A stretch of DNA of 64,000 nucleotides from Erwinia sorbitola (GTDB taxonomy: Bacteria > Pseudomonadota > Gammaproteobacteria > Enterobacterales > Enterobacteriaceae): assembly GCF_009738185.1 (NCBI RefSeq), contig NZ_CP046509.1, positions 2,421,501 to 2,485,500 on the forward strand, in the 5' to 3' direction. Under the pieces are notes generated by a model. It did not search any database and was not told the DNA's origin. It saw only the letters and a program-made list of their open reading frames with translations. Of this stretch, positions 44,647-54,180 are shown piece after piece. Both the position numbers and the translations under genes were made by a program. The stretch's first letter is position 1; the number at the start of each line of letters is the position of its first letter.

Positions 44647-46568
44647 CACTCACTTTCCTTTTCTTTCGCCGCTTTACGGCGCGGTTTTTTTGCTTTGTTT
44701 GTTGCTGGTGCCGGTAAGCCGCGGAATGCATGTGCCGCAGGCTGCTGGCGCGCCTGATGAATCAGAGTGTGCAGCGTCTCAACCAGCGGAAACATAAAGT
44801 CCTGATAACGACACTGCTTTTCACTGATTTTAGTCAACGTTGATTCCCACTGCGCAGTCATATCTGGCCGTGCTGCCATCTCCGGCAGCGAGTGGATCAG
44901 CGCACGCCCTGCCGGGCTTGAGTGAATATAACGCCCTTTTTTAAATAAAAACGTACGTTTAAACAGCAGTTCGATAATACCGGCGCGTGTGGCTTCCGTC
45001 CCTAAACCATCGGTCGCACGCAGCACTTTCTTTAGATCTTTATCCTGAACAAAGCGCGCAATGCCCGTCATCGCTGAAAGCAGCGTCGCATCTGTAAAGG
45101 GACGCGGCGGCTGGGTTTGCTTCTCCACCACCTCTCCGCGCTCGCACAGCAGCTCATCGCCCTTCGCTACCACAGGCAACGGCGTGCCGTCATTCTCTTC
45201 ATCGCGCTCTTTACTGCCAAGCAGCGCACGCCAGCCCGCTTCGGCGAGAAAACGCGCTTTGGCAATAAATTTACCGCCCGCGATATCCAGCTCTATGACG
45301 CATTTGCGATAGACCGCGTCCGGGCAGAACTGCATCAGGTACTGAGTGGCTATCAGCCGGTAGATCTGCTGCTCATTATCCGTCAGATTAACCTTGCTGC
45401 TGCGCGCCGTCGGCACGATGGCGTGGTGAGCATCAACCTTTTTATCGTCCCAACAGCGGTTCTTTTGATCGCTGTTGAAATCAGCGGGAGGTGTGAGGTC
45501 GGGCTGATGCGCGTTAATCGCATTCAGCACCGCCTGGCGCCCGGCAAAGTGCTCATCAGGCAGATAGCGGCTGTCAGAACGCGGATAGGTAATCAGCTTA
45601 TGGGTTTCATACAGACGCTGGCAGGTATCAAGTACCGTCTGCGCACTAAGGCCAAAACGCTTACCCGCCTCAATCTGTAGCGCCGAGAGTGAAAACGGCA
45701 GCGGCGCGGTATCGTTCTCGCGCTTGTCGTTATAGCTGGTGACCAGCGCAGGCTGCCCGTTGATACGCGCCACCACATGTTCCGCCAGCGGACGATGCAG
45801 CAGACGCCCTTCTTCATCCTGATAAGGCTCACAGGAGTCACTCGGCTGCCAAAGAGCAACAAAGCGTTCATCCTTTGGCGTGACAATATGCGCTTTCACT
45901 TCAAAAAAATCTTTCGCCACGAAGTTTTCAATTTCTTCATCACGACGTACCACCAACCCGAGCACCGGAGTCTGCACACGCCCCACAGAGAGAACGCCGT
46001 CATACCCGGCGTTGCGCCCCAGCAGCGTATAGGCACGCGTCATATTGATGCCGTACAGCCAGTCAGCGCGTGACCGCGCCAGTGCGGAGACGCAAAGCGG
46101 AATAAATTCACGGTTTTCACGCAGACGACTTATCGCTCTTTCTACCGCCTGCGGGTTGAGGTCGTTAATCAGGCAGCGCTGCACCTGTGCCCGTTTTTCA
46201 GCGGGCATGGTGAGATAATCCAGAACTTCATCCACCAGCAGCTGGCCTTCACGATCGGGGTCACCGGCGTGAACCACAACGCTTGCCTGAGCCAGCAACC
46301 CTTTAATCACATTCAGCTGTTTGGCGACCGACGGGCGCGGTTGCAGCTGCCATTTTTCCGGGACAATAGGCAGATCCGCCAGCGACCAGCGGGCAAAACG
46401 ACTGTTGTAGCTATCAGGCTGCGCCTGCTCTAAAAGGTGCCCCACACACCAGGTTACGACCTGGTCAGAACCACAGGCAATGTAACCATCCCCACGACGA
46501 TGTGGTTTCGGCAAAACATCCGCAATAGCGCGGGCAAGACTGGGCTTTTCGGCAATAAACAAACGCAT
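44646..46568 (-). CDS. topB: DNA topoisomerase III
   Basis: A 640-residue type IA topoisomerase that decatenates replication intermediates. The N-terminal Toprim domain starts MRLFIAEKPSLARAIADVLP and contains HAGDPDREGQLL; the catalytic tyrosine lies in ITYPRSDSRYLP. The basic C-terminal tail (KKPRRKAAKEK) binds DNA. It starts 18 bases beyond selD, and it ends in ynjH. Confidence 0.97.
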   Translation of the reverse strand: MRLFIAEKPSLARAIADVLPKPHRRGDGYIACGSDQVVTWCVGHLLEQAQPDSYNSRFARWSLADLPIVPEKWQLQPRPSVAKQLNVIKGLLAQASVVVHAGDPDREGQLLVDEVLDYLTMPAEKRAQVQRCLINDLNPQAVERAISRLRENREFIPLCVSALARSRADWLYGINMTRAYTLLGRNAGYDGVLSVGRVQTPVLGLVVRRDEEIENFVAKDFFEVKAHIVTPKDERFVALWQPSDSCEPYQDEEGRLLHRPLAEHVVARINGQPALVTSYNDKRENDTAPLPFSLSALQIEAGKRFGLSAQTVLDTCQRLYETHKLITYPRSDSRYLPDEHFAGRQAVLNAINAHQPDLTPPADFNSDQKNRCWDDKKVDAHHAIVPTARSSKVNLTDNEQQIYRLIATQYLMQFCPDAVYRKCVIELDIAGGKFIAKARFLAEAGWRALLGSKERDEENDGTPLPVVAKGDELLCERGEVVEKQTQPPRPFTDATLLSAMTGIARFVQDKDLKKVLRATDGLGTEATRAGIIELLFKRTFLFKKGRYIHSSPAGRALIHSLPEMAARPDMTAQWESTLTKISEKQCRYQDFMFPLVETLHTLIHQARQQPAAHAFRGLPAPATNKAKKPRRKAAKEKESE

Positions 46569-46586
46569 CCGGGGGTGAATTCCTGC

Positions 46587-47633
46587 TCAGAGTTTGACTT
46601 CAATAACGGCCCTTCCGGCCTGAGCCGTCAGGAGTTCGCCAACGGGTGTTAGCGAAATAGCGTGCCGGGCCGCAATGGCTTTAACATTAGCCTCTGCTCC
46701 CGGTAAGACGGCCAGTAACAGGCCGCCGGAGGTTTGCGGATCGCACAGCAGCTGACGCTGCATATCGCTCATGGTGCCCACCAGCGCTCCGTAACTGGCA
46801 AAGTTACGTTCAGTCCCTCCTGGCACACAACCCATGGCGATATACTCTTCCACGCCAGGCAGACGAGGAATAGCACTGAACCAGAGGTCGGCATGCAGCC
46901 CTGCACCCTGGCACATCTCACTCAAATGCCCCAGCAGGCCGAAGCCCGTAACGTCAGTCATCGCACTTACACCCGCTTCTGCGGCGAACGCGGCACCGAT
47001 CTGGTTAAGCTGACACATAGTTTCCGTAGCCAGCCCGGCATGTTCAGGCAACAGCAGCGATCTCTTTTCTGCGGTGGTTAACACGCCAATACCCAGAGGT
47101 TTGGTAAGATAGAGGCGGCACCCCGGCACGGCGGCGCTGTTGCGCTTCACCTGATCGGTATTCACAATGCCCGTCACTGCCAGCCCGAAAATCGGCTCTG
47201 GTGCATCAATCGAGTGGCCCCCAGCCAGGCTGATCCCGGCCAGTTCGCAAACGCTGCGCCCACCTTCAATCACTTTACGCGCTATCTCCGGTGCCAGTAT
47301 GTTAACCGGCCAGCCTAAAATAGCTATCGCCATTAGCGGTTTCCCCCCCATCGCCCAGATATCACTGATGGCGTTGGTGGCCGCGATACGACCGAAATCA
47401 TAGGGATCGTCGACGATGGGCATAAAAAAGTCGGTGGTGCTGATAATCGCAGTACCGTTACCAAGGTCGTATACGGCTGCGTCATCACGGGTTTCATTGC
47501 CCACCAGCAGATTGGTATCCGCCCGCAGCGGGTGATCGCTGTGCAGGATGCGATCCAGCACCGCAGGAGAAATTTTACAACCGCAGCCTGCCCCATGGCT
47601 GTACTGCGTCAAACGAACAGGATTCTCGTTCAT
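46587..47633 (-). CDS. selD: Selenide, water dikinase
   Basis: A 348-residue enzyme that makes selenophosphate for selenocysteine and selenouridine. The essential Cys17 and Lys20 are in GAGCGCK; the ATP-binding NETRDDAAVYDLG and GGHSIDAPEP motifs follow. The ATG at 47633 gives the family start MNENPVRLTQYSHG. The enzyme has Cys, not Sec, at position 17. It lies 11 bases beyond ydjA, so ydjA-selD-topB-ynjH is one transcription unit. Confidence 0.96.
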   Translation of the reverse strand: MNENPVRLTQYSHGAGCGCKISPAVLDRILHSDHPLRADTNLLVGNETRDDAAVYDLGNGTAIISTTDFFMPIVDDPYDFGRIAATNAISDIWAMGGKPLMAIAILGWPVNILAPEIARKVIEGGRSVCELAGISLAGGHSIDAPEPIFGLAVTGIVNTDQVKRNSAAVPGCRLYLTKPLGIGVLTTAEKRSLLLPEHAGLATETMCQLNQIGAAFAAEAGVSAMTDVTGFGLLGHLSEMCQGAGLHADLWFSAIPRLPGVEEYIAMGCVPGGTERNFASYGALVGTMSDMQRQLLCDPQTSGGLLLAVLPGAEANVKAIAARHAISLTPVGELLTAQAGRAVIEVKL

Positions 47634-47644
47634 CTCTCTATCAC

Positions 47645-48196
47645 TCAGAAATAGCTGACAAATGGCGCACTGTCCGGCGGCAGGATAGTGGTTGATGATT
47701 TCAGCTGCGGGGTACCCAGATAGAGGAAACCGACGATGGCATCCTGAGGGCGACAATGGAAGGCCTGACGTACCGCTTCATCTTCTGTCCATGCTCCGCT
47801 GCGCCAGATACCGTTAAACCCCTGTGCCGCTGCGGCCATCTGCATTGCCATTACGGCGCAACCGGCAGATACCAGCTGCTCCCAGCGCGGTACTTTCGGA
47901 TGCTCTTCACAATGCGCAACCACGGTTATAATCATCGGCGCACGGTAAGGTGCCTGTTTCGCCTTCTCAATAGCTTTCTCATCGAGCTGTGCATCGCGCG
48001 AGGCTTTTTCCAGCAGCGCACTAAAACGGTCGCGACCTTCATTTTCAATAATGGTAAAACGCCACGGCTGCAAAGTACCATGATCCGGAGCGCGCATACC
48101 TGCATGAAGAATGTTCTCCAGCACCTCACCTGCCGGGGCTGGTGCGGTAAGACGGGATGCCGAACGACGGTTAACCAGTAATTCCAGAGCGTCCAT
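47645..48196 (-). CDS. ydjA: YdjA, nitroreductase-family flavoprotein
   Basis: A 183-residue minimal nitroreductase (FMN-dependent), the E. coli length. Conserved phrases include NRRSASRLTAPAP at the N-terminus, PDHGTLQPWRF and the FNGIWRSG segment near the dimer interface. The natural substrate is unknown. First gene of the ydjA-selD-topB-ynjH run; divergent from sppA. Confidence 0.94.
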   Translation of the reverse strand: MDALELLVNRRSASRLTAPAPAGEVLENILHAGMRAPDHGTLQPWRFTIIENEGRDRFSALLEKASRDAQLDEKAIEKAKQAPYRAPMIITVVAHCEEHPKVPRWEQLVSAGCAVMAMQMAAAAQGFNGIWRSGAWTEDEAVRQAFHCRPQDAIVGFLYLGTPQLKSSTTILPPDSAPFVSYF

Positions 48197-48391
48197 AACT
48201 TCCTCCTGATGATGATGTTTATCCCGGTGAAACTAGCACAGGATGATGTTTTGTTACAGCATTGCGCTTTTTCCTGCTGACAATTACGCCACTGCTATTT
48301 AGGATGTGGAATATTATTGCCCGGTTTAGCGCTGGGGTTGTCGCTGACAACTGCATCGCGCCGGGTATTTCATTGCGAATATGGAGAGTTT

Positions 48392-50248
48392 ATGCGCGTC
48401 TTGTGGCGGATTATCGCTAATTTTTTTAAGTGGACATGGCGGGTGCTGAATTTTGTACGCGAATTTATTCTTAACCTTTTCCTTGTCCTGCTGATCCTCG
48501 TCGGCGCGGGTATCTGGTTCCAGTATAACAGCGCCAGCACCCCGGCAGACGTTCAGAAAGGAGCACTGACCGTAGACCTCAGCGGTGTGGTGGTGGATAA
48601 ACCATCCGTCAGCAATACCATGAGCAAAGTGAGCCGCCAGCTTCTGGGTGCCAGCAGCGATCGTCTGAAAGAGAACTCGCTGTTTGACATCGTGGACGCC
48701 ATCCGACAGGCCAAAGGCGATGCGAAAATCACCGGGATGGTGCTCGATTTACGCAATTTCGCCGGAGCTGACCAGCCATCGCTGCAATATATTGGCAAAG
48801 CGCTGCGTGAATTCCGCGACAGCGGTAAACCAATTTACGCCAGCGGCGACAGCTACAGCCAGGCGCAATATTATCTCGCCAGCTTCGCTAATAAGATCTA
48901 CCTCTCTCCGCAGGGAACGGTCGATCTGCACGGCTTTGCCACTAACGGGCTGTATTATAAAACGCTGCTGGATAAGCTCAAAGTCAGCTCCCACGTATTC
49001 CGCGTAGGCACGTATAAGTCAGCGGTAGAACCGTTCCTGCGTGACGATATGTCACCAGCAGCACGTGATGCCGACAGCCGCTGGGTAGGCGAACTCTGGC
49101 AGAACTACGTCAATACGCTGGCCGCTAACCGTCAGATTACTGCCGACCAGATTTTCCCGGGCGCACAGGGAGTGCTGGATGGCCTGCAAAAAGTTGGCGG
49201 TGATACAGCACAGTACGCGAAAGAGAATAAACTGGTTGATGAACTGGCTTCACCGTCTATCGTCGATCAGCAGCTGGTGAAAACTTTCGGCTGGGATAAA
49301 GAGGCGAAAGATTATAACGGCATCAGTATTTACGACTATCCGCTGAAAAATGCCCAGACCACCGACGGTAATGTCGCGGTGATTATGGCTAACGGTGCAA
49401 TCATGGATGGCGAAGAGACTCCAGGAAGCGTTGGCGCTGACACCACCGCCATGGAGATCCGCGATGCGCGACTCGATCCTAAAATCAAAGCCATTGTGTT
49501 CCGCGTTAACAGCCCCGGCGGCAGCGTGACCGCATCTGAAAAGATTCGTGAAGAGCTGGCGGCAGCGAAAACAGCCGGTAAACCGGTGGTAGTTTCAATG
49601 GGCGGTATGGCAGCATCCGGCGGTTACTGGGTTTCTACTCCGGCTAACTACATTATTGCCAGCCCGAATACCCTCACCGGCTCTATCGGTATCTTTGGCG
49701 TTATCAACACCGTTGAGAACTCTCTGGATGCTATCGGCGTGCATACTGATGGCGTGGCAACTTCACCGCTGGCTGATGTTGCCAGCACCAAAGCGCTGCC
49801 AACCGAAGTTCAGCAGCTGATGCAGTTAAGCATCGAGAATGGTTATAAAAACTTCCTCGGTCTGGTAGCCAAATCGCGCAATAAAACCCCGGAGCAGATC
49901 GATCAGATTGCTCAGGGTCACGTATGGACAGGCAGCGATGCAAAAGCGAACGGACTGGTGGATGCGCTGGGTGATTTTGACGATGCCGTGGCCAAAGCCG
50001 CAGAGCTGGCCAAACTGAAACAGCCGCAGCTTAACTGGTATCAGAATGATCCAAGCCTGATTGAAGTGCTATTCAGTCAGGTTGACGCTTCGGCTCATGC
50101 GGCACTGCCTGCCACGCTGAAAGCCTGGCTCCCGGCACCGATGCTGGATGTGATGAATGCGATGAAAGATCAGCCCGGCCTGATGGGCAGCATGAATGAT
50201 CCGCAGAACCGTTACGCATTCTGCCTCACCTGCGGCAACGTTAAATAA
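48392..50248 (+). CDS. sppA: Signal peptide peptidase SppA (protease IV)
   Basis: A 618-residue protein, exactly the E. coli length. It degrades cleaved signal peptides in the inner membrane. One N-terminal anchor (about 25-47) is followed by two S49 domains. The Ser-Lys dyad is Ser409 in MAASGGYW and Lys209 in VGTYKSAVEPF, supplied by different halves. The ATG at 48392 gives MRVLWRIIANFFKWTWR; the frame is open 25 codons upstream without support. Confidence 0.97.
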   Translation: MRVLWRIIANFFKWTWRVLNFVREFILNLFLVLLILVGAGIWFQYNSASTPADVQKGALTVDLSGVVVDKPSVSNTMSKVSRQLLGASSDRLKENSLFDIVDAIRQAKGDAKITGMVLDLRNFAGADQPSLQYIGKALREFRDSGKPIYASGDSYSQAQYYLASFANKIYLSPQGTVDLHGFATNGLYYKTLLDKLKVSSHVFRVGTYKSAVEPFLRDDMSPAARDADSRWVGELWQNYVNTLAANRQITADQIFPGAQGVLDGLQKVGGDTAQYAKENKLVDELASPSIVDQQLVKTFGWDKEAKDYNGISIYDYPLKNAQTTDGNVAVIMANGAIMDGEETPGSVGADTTAMEIRDARLDPKIKAIVFRVNSPGGSVTASEKIREELAAAKTAGKPVVVSMGGMAASGGYWVSTPANYIIASPNTLTGSIGIFGVINTVENSLDAIGVHTDGVATSPLADVASTKALPTEVQQLMQLSIENGYKNFLGLVAKSRNKTPEQIDQIAQGHVWTGSDAKANGLVDALGDFDDAVAKAAELAKLKQPQLNWYQNDPSLIEVLFSQVDASAHAALPATLKAWLPAPMLDVMNAMKDQPGLMGSMNDPQNRYAFCLTCGNVK

Positions 50249-50268
50249 CAGTGACGCCGTTCACTATT

Positions 50269-50299
50269 CAGCCCGACGCCAGCTGGTCGGGCTGCTTTT
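50269..50299 (+). terminator. sppA terminator
   Basis: A 9-bp stem CAGCCCGAC/GTCGGGCTG with an 8-base loop and a CTTTTC tail. Confidence 0.75.
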
Positions 50300-50350
50300 C
50301 CCCCGCTTTCCCCTTATACTGCGCTTTTTTGGCAAGTCTTGAGTTTACAA

Positions 50351-51364
50351 ATGCAAAAGAAATCCATTTACGTCGCCTACACGGGCGGTACCATCGGGAT
50401 GCAGCGCTCTGAGCATGGCTTTATCCCGGTATCCGGCCATCTGCAACGTCAGCTGGCGAATATGCCGGAATTTCATCGTCCGGAGATGCCTGATTTCACA
50501 ATTCACGAATACCAGCCGCTGATTGACTCATCTGATATGACGCCGCAGGACTGGCAATCGATTGCGGATGATATTCGCCTGAACTATGACCACTACGATG
50601 GTTTTGTCATTTTGCATGGTACCGACACCATGGCATTTACCGCTTCTGCCCTGTCGTTCATGCTGGAAAATCTTGCCAAGCCGGTGATTGTGACAGGGTC
50701 ACAAATCCCGCTGGAACAGCTGCGCTCCGACGGCCAGCAAAATCTGCTGAACTCGCTGTTTGTTGCCGCCAACTATCCAATCAACGAAGTCACGCTGTTT
50801 TTCAACAACACTCTCTATCGCGGTAACCGCACCACCAAGGCGCACGCAGACGGCTTTAACGCCTTTGATTCGCCAAATCTCGCCCCACTGCTGGAGGCGG
50901 GTATCCATATCCGTCGACTGAATACTCCAGCGGCACCGGCAGGCCAGGGGGAGCTGATCGTACATCCAATTACGCCGCAGCCTATCGGCGTAGTGACAAT
51001 TTATCCGGGGATTTCCGCTGAAGTGGTGCGTAACTTCCTGCAACAGCCGGTTAAAGCACTGATCCTGCGCTCATACGGCGTCGGAAATGCACCACAAAAT
51101 AAAGAGTTCCTGAAAGAGCTGAAAGAAGCCTCAGAGCGCGGCATTGTGGTTGTTAACCTTACGCAGTGTATGTCTGGCAAGGTCAATATGGGCGGTTATG
51201 CCACCGGGAATGCACTGGCGCTTGCAGGTGTGGTGAGCGGCGCGGATCTGACCGTTGAAGCCACGCTGACCAAACTGCACTTCCTTTTGAGTCAGGATCT
51301 GACCAGCGATGAAATCCGCCAGCTGATGAAACAGAACCTGCGCGGCGAACTGACCCCGGATTGA
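50351..51364 (+). CDS. ansA: Cytoplasmic L-asparaginase I
   Basis: A 337-residue asparaginase (asparagine to aspartate and ammonia). The two catalytic threonines are in YTGGTIG (near residue 12-14) and HGTDTM (near 90). The ATG at 50351 gives MQKKSIYVAYTGG; a TTG four codons earlier is less likely. It is followed 17 bases later by pncA, an arrangement shared with E. coli. Confidence 0.96.
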   Translation: MQKKSIYVAYTGGTIGMQRSEHGFIPVSGHLQRQLANMPEFHRPEMPDFTIHEYQPLIDSSDMTPQDWQSIADDIRLNYDHYDGFVILHGTDTMAFTASALSFMLENLAKPVIVTGSQIPLEQLRSDGQQNLLNSLFVAANYPINEVTLFFNNTLYRGNRTTKAHADGFNAFDSPNLAPLLEAGIHIRRLNTPAAPAGQGELIVHPITPQPIGVVTIYPGISAEVVRNFLQQPVKALILRSYGVGNAPQNKEFLKELKEASERGIVVVNLTQCMSGKVNMGGYATGNALALAGVVSGADLTVEATLTKLHFLLSQDLTSDEIRQLMKQNLRGELTPD

Positions 51365-51381
51365 TTTTAAAGGAGAGAAAC

Positions 51382-51996
51382 ATGCGTGAGCGTCAGGCAT
51401 TGTTGTTGGTTGATCTGCAAAATGATTTTTGTGCCGGCGGTGCTCTGGCCGTTAATCAGGGCGAAGAGACCATCGCGGTGGCAAACCAGCTTGCCGCTGA
51501 ATTCTGCGCGCGTGGTGAGCCGGTCATTGCCACGCTGGACTGGCATCCGGCTGGTCATGGCAGCTTCGCCAGCAGCGCAGGAACGCAGCCAGGCACACTG
51601 GGTGAGCTGCACGGCCTGCCGCAGGTGTGGTGGCCCGATCACTGTATCCAGCACAGCCAGGGCGCGCTTCTGCATCCTGCGCTGAACCAGACCCTGCTCA
51701 CCTTGAAAGTTTACAAGGGTGAAAATCCTGAAATCGATAGCTACAGCGCTTTTTTCGACAACGGACGTCGCCAGCAGACCCGGCTGTACGAATGGCTCCA
51801 GCAGCACGATATCACTGCGCTGACGGTTATGGGCCTGGCAACGGACTACTGTGTGAAATACAGCGTGCTGGATGCGCTGACGCTGGGTTATCAGGTCACC
51901 GTAGTAAGCGCCGGATGTCGCGGAGTGAACCTGCGGGCCGATGACAGTGAAACGGCCCTCGCCGAAATGGCTCAGGCCGGGGCAAAAATCCTGTAG
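51382..51996 (+). CDS. pncA: Nicotinamidase
   Basis: A 204-residue cysteine hydrolase that converts nicotinamide to nicotinate for NAD salvage. Catalytic Asp11 is in LLVDLQNDF, the metal ligands in DWHPAGHGSF, and the nucleophile Cys in GLATDYCVKYS. The ATG at 51382 follows AGGAGA. It overlaps nothing but shares the ansA transcript. Confidence 0.96.
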   Translation: MRERQALLLVDLQNDFCAGGALAVNQGEETIAVANQLAAEFCARGEPVIATLDWHPAGHGSFASSAGTQPGTLGELHGLPQVWWPDHCIQHSQGALLHPALNQTLLTLKVYKGENPEIDSYSAFFDNGRRQQTRLYEWLQQHDITALTVMGLATDYCVKYSVLDALTLGYQVTVVSAGCRGVNLRADDSETALAEMAQAGAKIL

Positions 51997-52071
51997 AGTG
52001 CTGAATGTTTCCGGGCCGGTTTCTACCGGCCTGCGGATAATTCCATTACGAATTATTCGTTAAGGAATAAT

Positions 52072-52350
52072 TTATTGCAGTTTGATACGGGTGACCGCGT
52101 CATCCTCAATACCGAACTCTTCTTTCAGCTGTTTTTTACTTTTCATCACGATTTCTCCACCCCTGGCTACACTCATATGTTGCGGATTATCGTTATGACG
52201 TGCCTGCCAGAGTAAAACCAGTTGCAGGCTGTTCTCTTTCTGCTCCGGCGTAAGAGCGACACCGTCTGCCCATTTGCCGGTTTCTACCGCGGTGACGAGG
52301 CGCTGGTAAATATCAGGCGTCATGCTGGCGATCATCTCATCCAGTTCCAT
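52072..52350 (-). CDS. yeaC: YeaC family protein (DUF1315)
   Basis: A 92-residue protein close to E. coli YeaC (MTPDIYQRLVTAVETGKW, LTPEQKENSLQLVLLWQARHN). The function is unknown. It follows msrB by eight bases on the minus strand, so it is co-transcribed. Confidence 0.92.
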   Translation of the reverse strand: MELDEMIASMTPDIYQRLVTAVETGKWADGVALTPEQKENSLQLVLLWQARHNDNPQHMSVARGGEIVMKSKKQLKEEFGIEDDAVTRIKLQ

Positions 52351-52358
52351 TGTAGCTC

Positions 52359-52769
52359 CTAGCCCTGAGTACTGTTGCCGTCTTCATCAGTGAAACTCAA
52401 TGAAGCGGAGTTGACACAGAAACGCTCACCGGTTGGCTGCGGGCCATCAGGGAAGACATGACCAAGATGTGAATCACAGCTACCACAGCGAATTTCAATA
52501 CGTTGCATGCCGTGAGTATCATCTTCAAGATAGCGAATAGCGTCATCGCTGTAAGGCTGATAGAAGCTCGGCCAGCCACAACCTGAGTCATATTTCGTCT
52601 CAGACAGGAACAGCGGCGCCTGACAAATCAGGCAGTGATAGATGCCTTCATCTTTGTTATGCAGCAGTTTTCCGGAGTACGGCGGTTCGGTTCCACGCTG
52701 CTGGGTAACGTAGCGCTGCATCTCATTTAACGCATTTTCGGGTGAGAAAGGTGTATCATCATTAGCCAT
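52359..52769 (-). CDS. msrB: Peptide methionine-(R)-S-oxide reductase MsrB
   Basis: A 136-residue MsrB that repairs methionine-R-sulfoxide. Two CxxC pairs (CLIC and CGSC) bind zinc, and the catalytic cysteine is in RFCVNSASL near residue 118. In E. coli it is yeaA, divergent from gapA, as here. Confidence 0.97.
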   Translation of the reverse strand: MANDDTPFSPENALNEMQRYVTQQRGTEPPYSGKLLHNKDEGIYHCLICQAPLFLSETKYDSGCGWPSFYQPYSDDAIRYLEDDTHGMQRIEIRCGSCDSHLGHVFPDGPQPTGERFCVNSASLSFTDEDGNSTQG

Positions 52770-52887
52770 GTTAGACTCTCTGGCAGTGTTATTCTGAAAA
52801 GATCGGCTAGTATTCTAACAAATACATAACAAGATCAGGTGAATTTTTCTTGTAGAGGGCACAACAAGATCCAGCCATGGCTGAATT

Positions 52888-52903
52888 TGTGATGCAGCTC
52901 ACT
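52888..52903. promoter_or_regulatory. CRP-binding site in the msrB-gapA interval
   Basis: TGTGATGCAGCTCACT matches the CRP consensus TGTGA-N6-TCACA in nine of ten key positions. It lies about 150 bases upstream of the probable gapA promoter, and between it and msrB. E. coli gapA is also controlled by CRP-cAMP. Confidence 0.65.
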
Positions 52904-53039
52904 ATTTTAATCGTTCACCCCTTTGTATTCGGGCATTCTGCCCCAAGATCCATGTTGTTCGTGCGTCAAGAATAAGGTTTTGTGTTGAATAATTCCTGTG
53001 CGTCAGTTTGATTTGTCGCAACAATTGACACGATTCCGC

Positions 53040-53067
53040 TTGACGCCTGGTAAGGTTTTTGTAATTT
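53040..53067 (+). promoter_or_regulatory. Probable gapA promoter
   Basis: TTGACG (53040-53045) and TAATTT (53062-53067) are 16 bases apart, about 40 bases before the gapA ATG. The whole msrB-gapA interval (about 340 bases) holds this, the CRP site and no gene. Confidence 0.6.
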
Positions 53068-53110
53068 TACAGCCAACCTTTTATTCACTATCAACAAGCT
53101 GGTGGAATAT

Positions 53111-54106
53111 ATGACTATCAAAGTAGGTATCAACGGTTTTGGCCGTATCGGTCGCATCGTTTTCCGTGCTGCTCAGGAACGTTCTGATGTAGAAATCGTT
53201 GCAATCAACGATCTGCTCGACGCTGAGTACATGGCTTACATGCTGAAATACGACTCAACTCACGGCCGTTTCAACGGAACCGTAGAAGTGAAAGACGGCC
53301 ATCTGGTTGTTAACGGTAAAACCATCCGTGTTACCGCTGAACGTGATCCGGCTAACCTGAAGTGGGATGCAGTAGGCGTTGATGTGGTTGCAGAAGCGAC
53401 CGGTATCTTCCTGACCGACGAAACTGCACGTAAACACATCCAGGCTGGCGCTAAGAAAGTTGTTCTGACTGGCCCATCTAAAGATGACACCCCAATGTTC
53501 GTTATGGGTGTAAACCACAAGTCATACGCTGGCCAGGATATCGTTTCTAACGCTTCCTGCACCACCAACTGCCTGGCACCACTGGCTAAAGTTATCAACG
53601 ACAACTTCGGTATCGTTGAAGCGCTGATGACCACTGTTCACGCAACTACCGCTACTCAGAAAACCGTTGATGGCCCGTCTCACAAAGACTGGCGCGGCGG
53701 TCGTGGCGCATCTCAGAACATCATCCCTTCATCTACCGGCGCTGCTAAAGCTGTAGGTAAAGTGATTCCTGAGCTGAACGGCAAACTGACTGGTATGGCG
53801 TTCCGCGTTCCTACCCCTAACGTTTCTGTTGTTGACCTGACTGCACGTCTGGCTAAACCAGCATCTTACAAAGAAATTTGTGCTGCGATTAAAGCTGCTG
53901 CCGAAGGCGAAATGAAAGGCGTTCTGGGTTACACCGAAGACGAAGTTGTTTCTACCGATTTCAACGGTGAAACTCTGACTTCAATCTTCGATGCTAAAGC
54001 AGGTATCGCTCTGAGCGACACTTTCGTTAAACTGGTTTCCTGGTACGATAACGAAACTGGCTACTCCAACAAGGTTCTTGACCTGGTTGCTCACATCGCT
54101 AAATAA
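53111..54106 (+). CDS. gapA: Glyceraldehyde-3-phosphate dehydrogenase A
   Basis: A 331-residue glycolytic enzyme, the E. coli length, oxidising glyceraldehyde-3-phosphate with NAD+ and phosphate. The NAD motif GINGFGRIGR is at about 6-15, the nucleophile Cys150 is in SNASCTTNCLAP, and the essential histidine is in TTVHATTATQ. Codon use is that of a very highly expressed gene. The ATG at 53111 follows a GGTGGA sequence; a GTG three codons earlier is rejected. Confidence 0.98.
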   Translation: MTIKVGINGFGRIGRIVFRAAQERSDVEIVAINDLLDAEYMAYMLKYDSTHGRFNGTVEVKDGHLVVNGKTIRVTAERDPANLKWDAVGVDVVAEATGIFLTDETARKHIQAGAKKVVLTGPSKDDTPMFVMGVNHKSYAGQDIVSNASCTTNCLAPLAKVINDNFGIVEALMTTVHATTATQKTVDGPSHKDWRGGRGASQNIIPSSTGAAKAVGKVIPELNGKLTGMAFRVPTPNVSVVDLTARLAKPASYKEICAAIKAAAEGEMKGVLGYTEDEVVSTDFNGETLTSIFDAKAGIALSDTFVKLVSWYDNETGYSNKVLDLVAHIAK

Positions 54107-54129
54107 GCTTTGTGTTGAGTACGATACAG

Positions 54130-54154
54130 AGGGCGACGTTGTCGCCCTTTTTTT
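54130..54154 (+). terminator. gapA terminator
   Basis: An 8-bp stem AGGGCGAC/GTCGCCCT with a GTT loop and a run of seven T residues. Confidence 0.9.
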
Positions 54155-54180
54155 ATGGTTAAATTTCAGAAGGCTGACTG

